64,000 bases of DNA from an uncultured Paracoccaceae bacterium (lineage in GTDB: Bacteria > Pseudomonadota > Alphaproteobacteria > Rhodobacterales > Rhodobacteraceae), in assembly GCA_947503935.1 (NCBI GenBank), contig CANNFR010000003.1, positions 248,001 to 312,000 of the forward strand. Reading direction: 5' to 3'. Below, one piece after another: positions 63,208-64,000 of the stretch. Every line of letters starts with the position of its first letter. Within the stretch, counting starts at the first letter, position 1. The translations under genes and the position numbers were made by a program. The notes beneath the pieces are model-generated. The model was not told the DNA's origin and made no database searches. It was given only the letters and a program-made list of their open reading frames with translations.

Positions 63208-63698
63208 CCCAGATCGACTGGACCCGCGCCGGCAAGTACTTTCTGCTGGTCGACTTCTTCAAGGGCTTTAAGCTGGGTTTGAAGTATTTCTTCGCGCCGA
63301 AGGCCACGCTGAACTACCCGCATGAGAAGGGGCCGCTGTCGCCCCGGTTTCGCGGTGAGCATGCGCTCCGCCGCTATCCCAATGGCGAGGAACGCTGCAT
63401 CGCGTGCAAGCTCTGCGAGGCGATCTGCCCCGCGCAGGCCATCACCATCGATGCCGAACCCCGCGAAGACGGCTCGCGCCGCACGACGCGCTATGACATC
63501 GACATGACCAAGTGTATCTATTGCGGCTTTTGTCAGGAGGCCTGCCCCGTCGACGCCATCGTCGAAGGCCCCAACTTCGAATTCGCCACCGAGACCCGCG
63601 AGGAGCTGTTCTACAACAAGGAAAAGCTTCTCGAGAACGGCGAACGCTGGGAGTCCGAGATCGCCCGCAACCTCGAAATTGACGCGCCTTACCGCTAG
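63204..63698 (+). CDS. nuoI: NADH-quinone oxidoreductase subunit I
   Basis: 164 residues, TYKY-type ferredoxin subunit. Two 4Fe-4S motifs, [16 protein letters not shown] and [16 protein letters not shown], are followed by [20 protein letters not shown]. They carry electrons from the N-module to cluster N2. It begins in a 4-bp overlap with the 126-aa gene. A short N-terminal amphipathic segment ([17 protein letters not shown]) holds it at the membrane. Confidence 0.98.
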   Translation: MTQIDWTRAGKYFLLVDFFKGFKLGLKYFFAPKATLNYPHEKGPLSPRFRGEHALRRYPNGEERCIACKLCEAICPAQAITIDAEPREDGSRRTTRYDIDMTKCIYCGFCQEACPVDAIVEGPNFEFATETREELFYNKEKLLENGERWESEIARNLEIDAPYR

Positions 63699-63708
63699 GA
63701 AACCGAGA

Positions 63709-64000
63709 ATGGCACAGCCGATCCTCAGCAGTTTCGATGACGAGACGAAGGACTTCGTTCTGGGCGAGCTTGACGATCTCGGCGCTGCGTCTGTGATCGC
63801 CGGTCTGGAAGCGATCCTGATCGAGGAGGCCGGCGGCACGATCGCACATGGGGTGACCGACGAGATGTACGATGGCAGCGCCGCCATGGCGGTTGCGTCA
63901 GCCGATATGGTCGCGATTGCGCTTGGCCACCCGCGCGAGGATGAGGATGCCGAGGTGCTTGCAGCGCTGGAGCCTCATGCCGAGGAGTTGCGGGCGGAGA
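63709..64000 (+). CDS. Hypothetical protein, 3' partial (possibly DUF4259-like)
   Basis: Begins ATG 63709 with AACCGAGA upstream, 10 bp after nuoI, and is still open at the window edge: 97 residues visible. MAQPILSSFDDETKDFVLGE opens it, then ELDDLGAASVIAGLEAILI and AAMAVASADMVAIALGHPRE. The acidic, helical layout with an Ala-rich helix before GHPRE recalls DUF4259 proteins, but the match is weak. It probably continues the nuo-linked insertion series. Confidence 0.55.
   Translation, partial: MAQPILSSFDDETKDFVLGELDDLGAASVIAGLEAILIEEAGGTIAHGVTDEMYDGSAAMAVASADMVAIALGHPREDEDAEVLAALEPHAEELRAE

Overview
This 64 kb window is a chromosomal segment of a GC-rich alphaproteobacterium, most likely a member of the Rhodobacteraceae (Roseobacter group). 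The inference rests on the Tol-Pal/TilS/FtsH order, the large number of TRAP transporters, the cobA-DUF2849-cysI-cysH-DUF934-fpr sulfur operon, and a complex I (nuo) operon with many small genes between its subunits. I see no tRNA or rRNA gene, CRISPR array, insertion sequence or prophage. Start codons were chosen from Shine-Dalgarno (SD) spacing and family N-termini, so several genes are shorter than their maximal open frames.

Layout. 1-7.3 kb: end of ybgC, then tolQ-tolR-tolA, a free-standing second copy of the TolA C-terminal domain, tolB, pal, cpoB and tilS. 7.4-9.4 kb: ftsH and its terminator. 9.4-16.2 kb: a small secreted protein, a phosphate-binding-protein/OmpA fusion with long poly-aspartate runs, PEP synthase (ppsA), a membrane protein and a secreted protein. 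16.2-23.9 kb: a catabolic island with a DctPQM TRAP transporter, a flavin reductase, an aldo/keto reductase and an SsuD/SmoC-type sulfonate monooxygenase. Divergent from these are a GntR regulator and a Gfo/Idh/MocA oxidoreductase. 24-30.5 kb: TetR, PPK2, hydrolases, metA, an ATPase and infC (apparently with an AUA start). 30.5-36 kb: sulfur assimilation operon and an Lrp regulator. 36-45.4 kb: FkbM methyltransferase, glycosyltransferase, P450, TAXI-type TRAP system, tpiA, NAD(P)H-dependent FMN reductase, LprI-like protein and a GST. 45.6-64 kb: nuoA-B-C-D-E-F-G-H-I with about nineteen interspersed accessory genes.

The most interesting system is the 16.2-23.9 kb island. Its core (flavin reductase, aldo/keto reductase, monooxygenase) has the composition and adjacency of the smoABC genes of oxidative sulfoquinovose catabolism (sulfo-SMO). 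Residues corresponding to the sulfonate pocket of SsuD/SmoC are present. The linked Gfo/Idh/MocA protein could be an NAD-dependent sulfoquinovosidase (GH188-like), and a TRAP system would replace the ABC importer. Sulfite released by the pathway could feed the siroheme sulfite reductase 10 kb away. The substrate is an inference.

The nuo region is the second focus. NuoE carries a C-terminal helix-hairpin-helix module that is duplicated in the next gene, a membrane-anchored protein with a Lys/Ala/Pro-rich linker. Between nuoD and nuoE lies an ArsR/NIPSNAP/ABM cassette, partly on the opposite strand and flanked by two paralogous small secreted proteins. A serine protease, a GFA-type protein, two DUF3291 paralogues and several unknown genes sit between other subunits.
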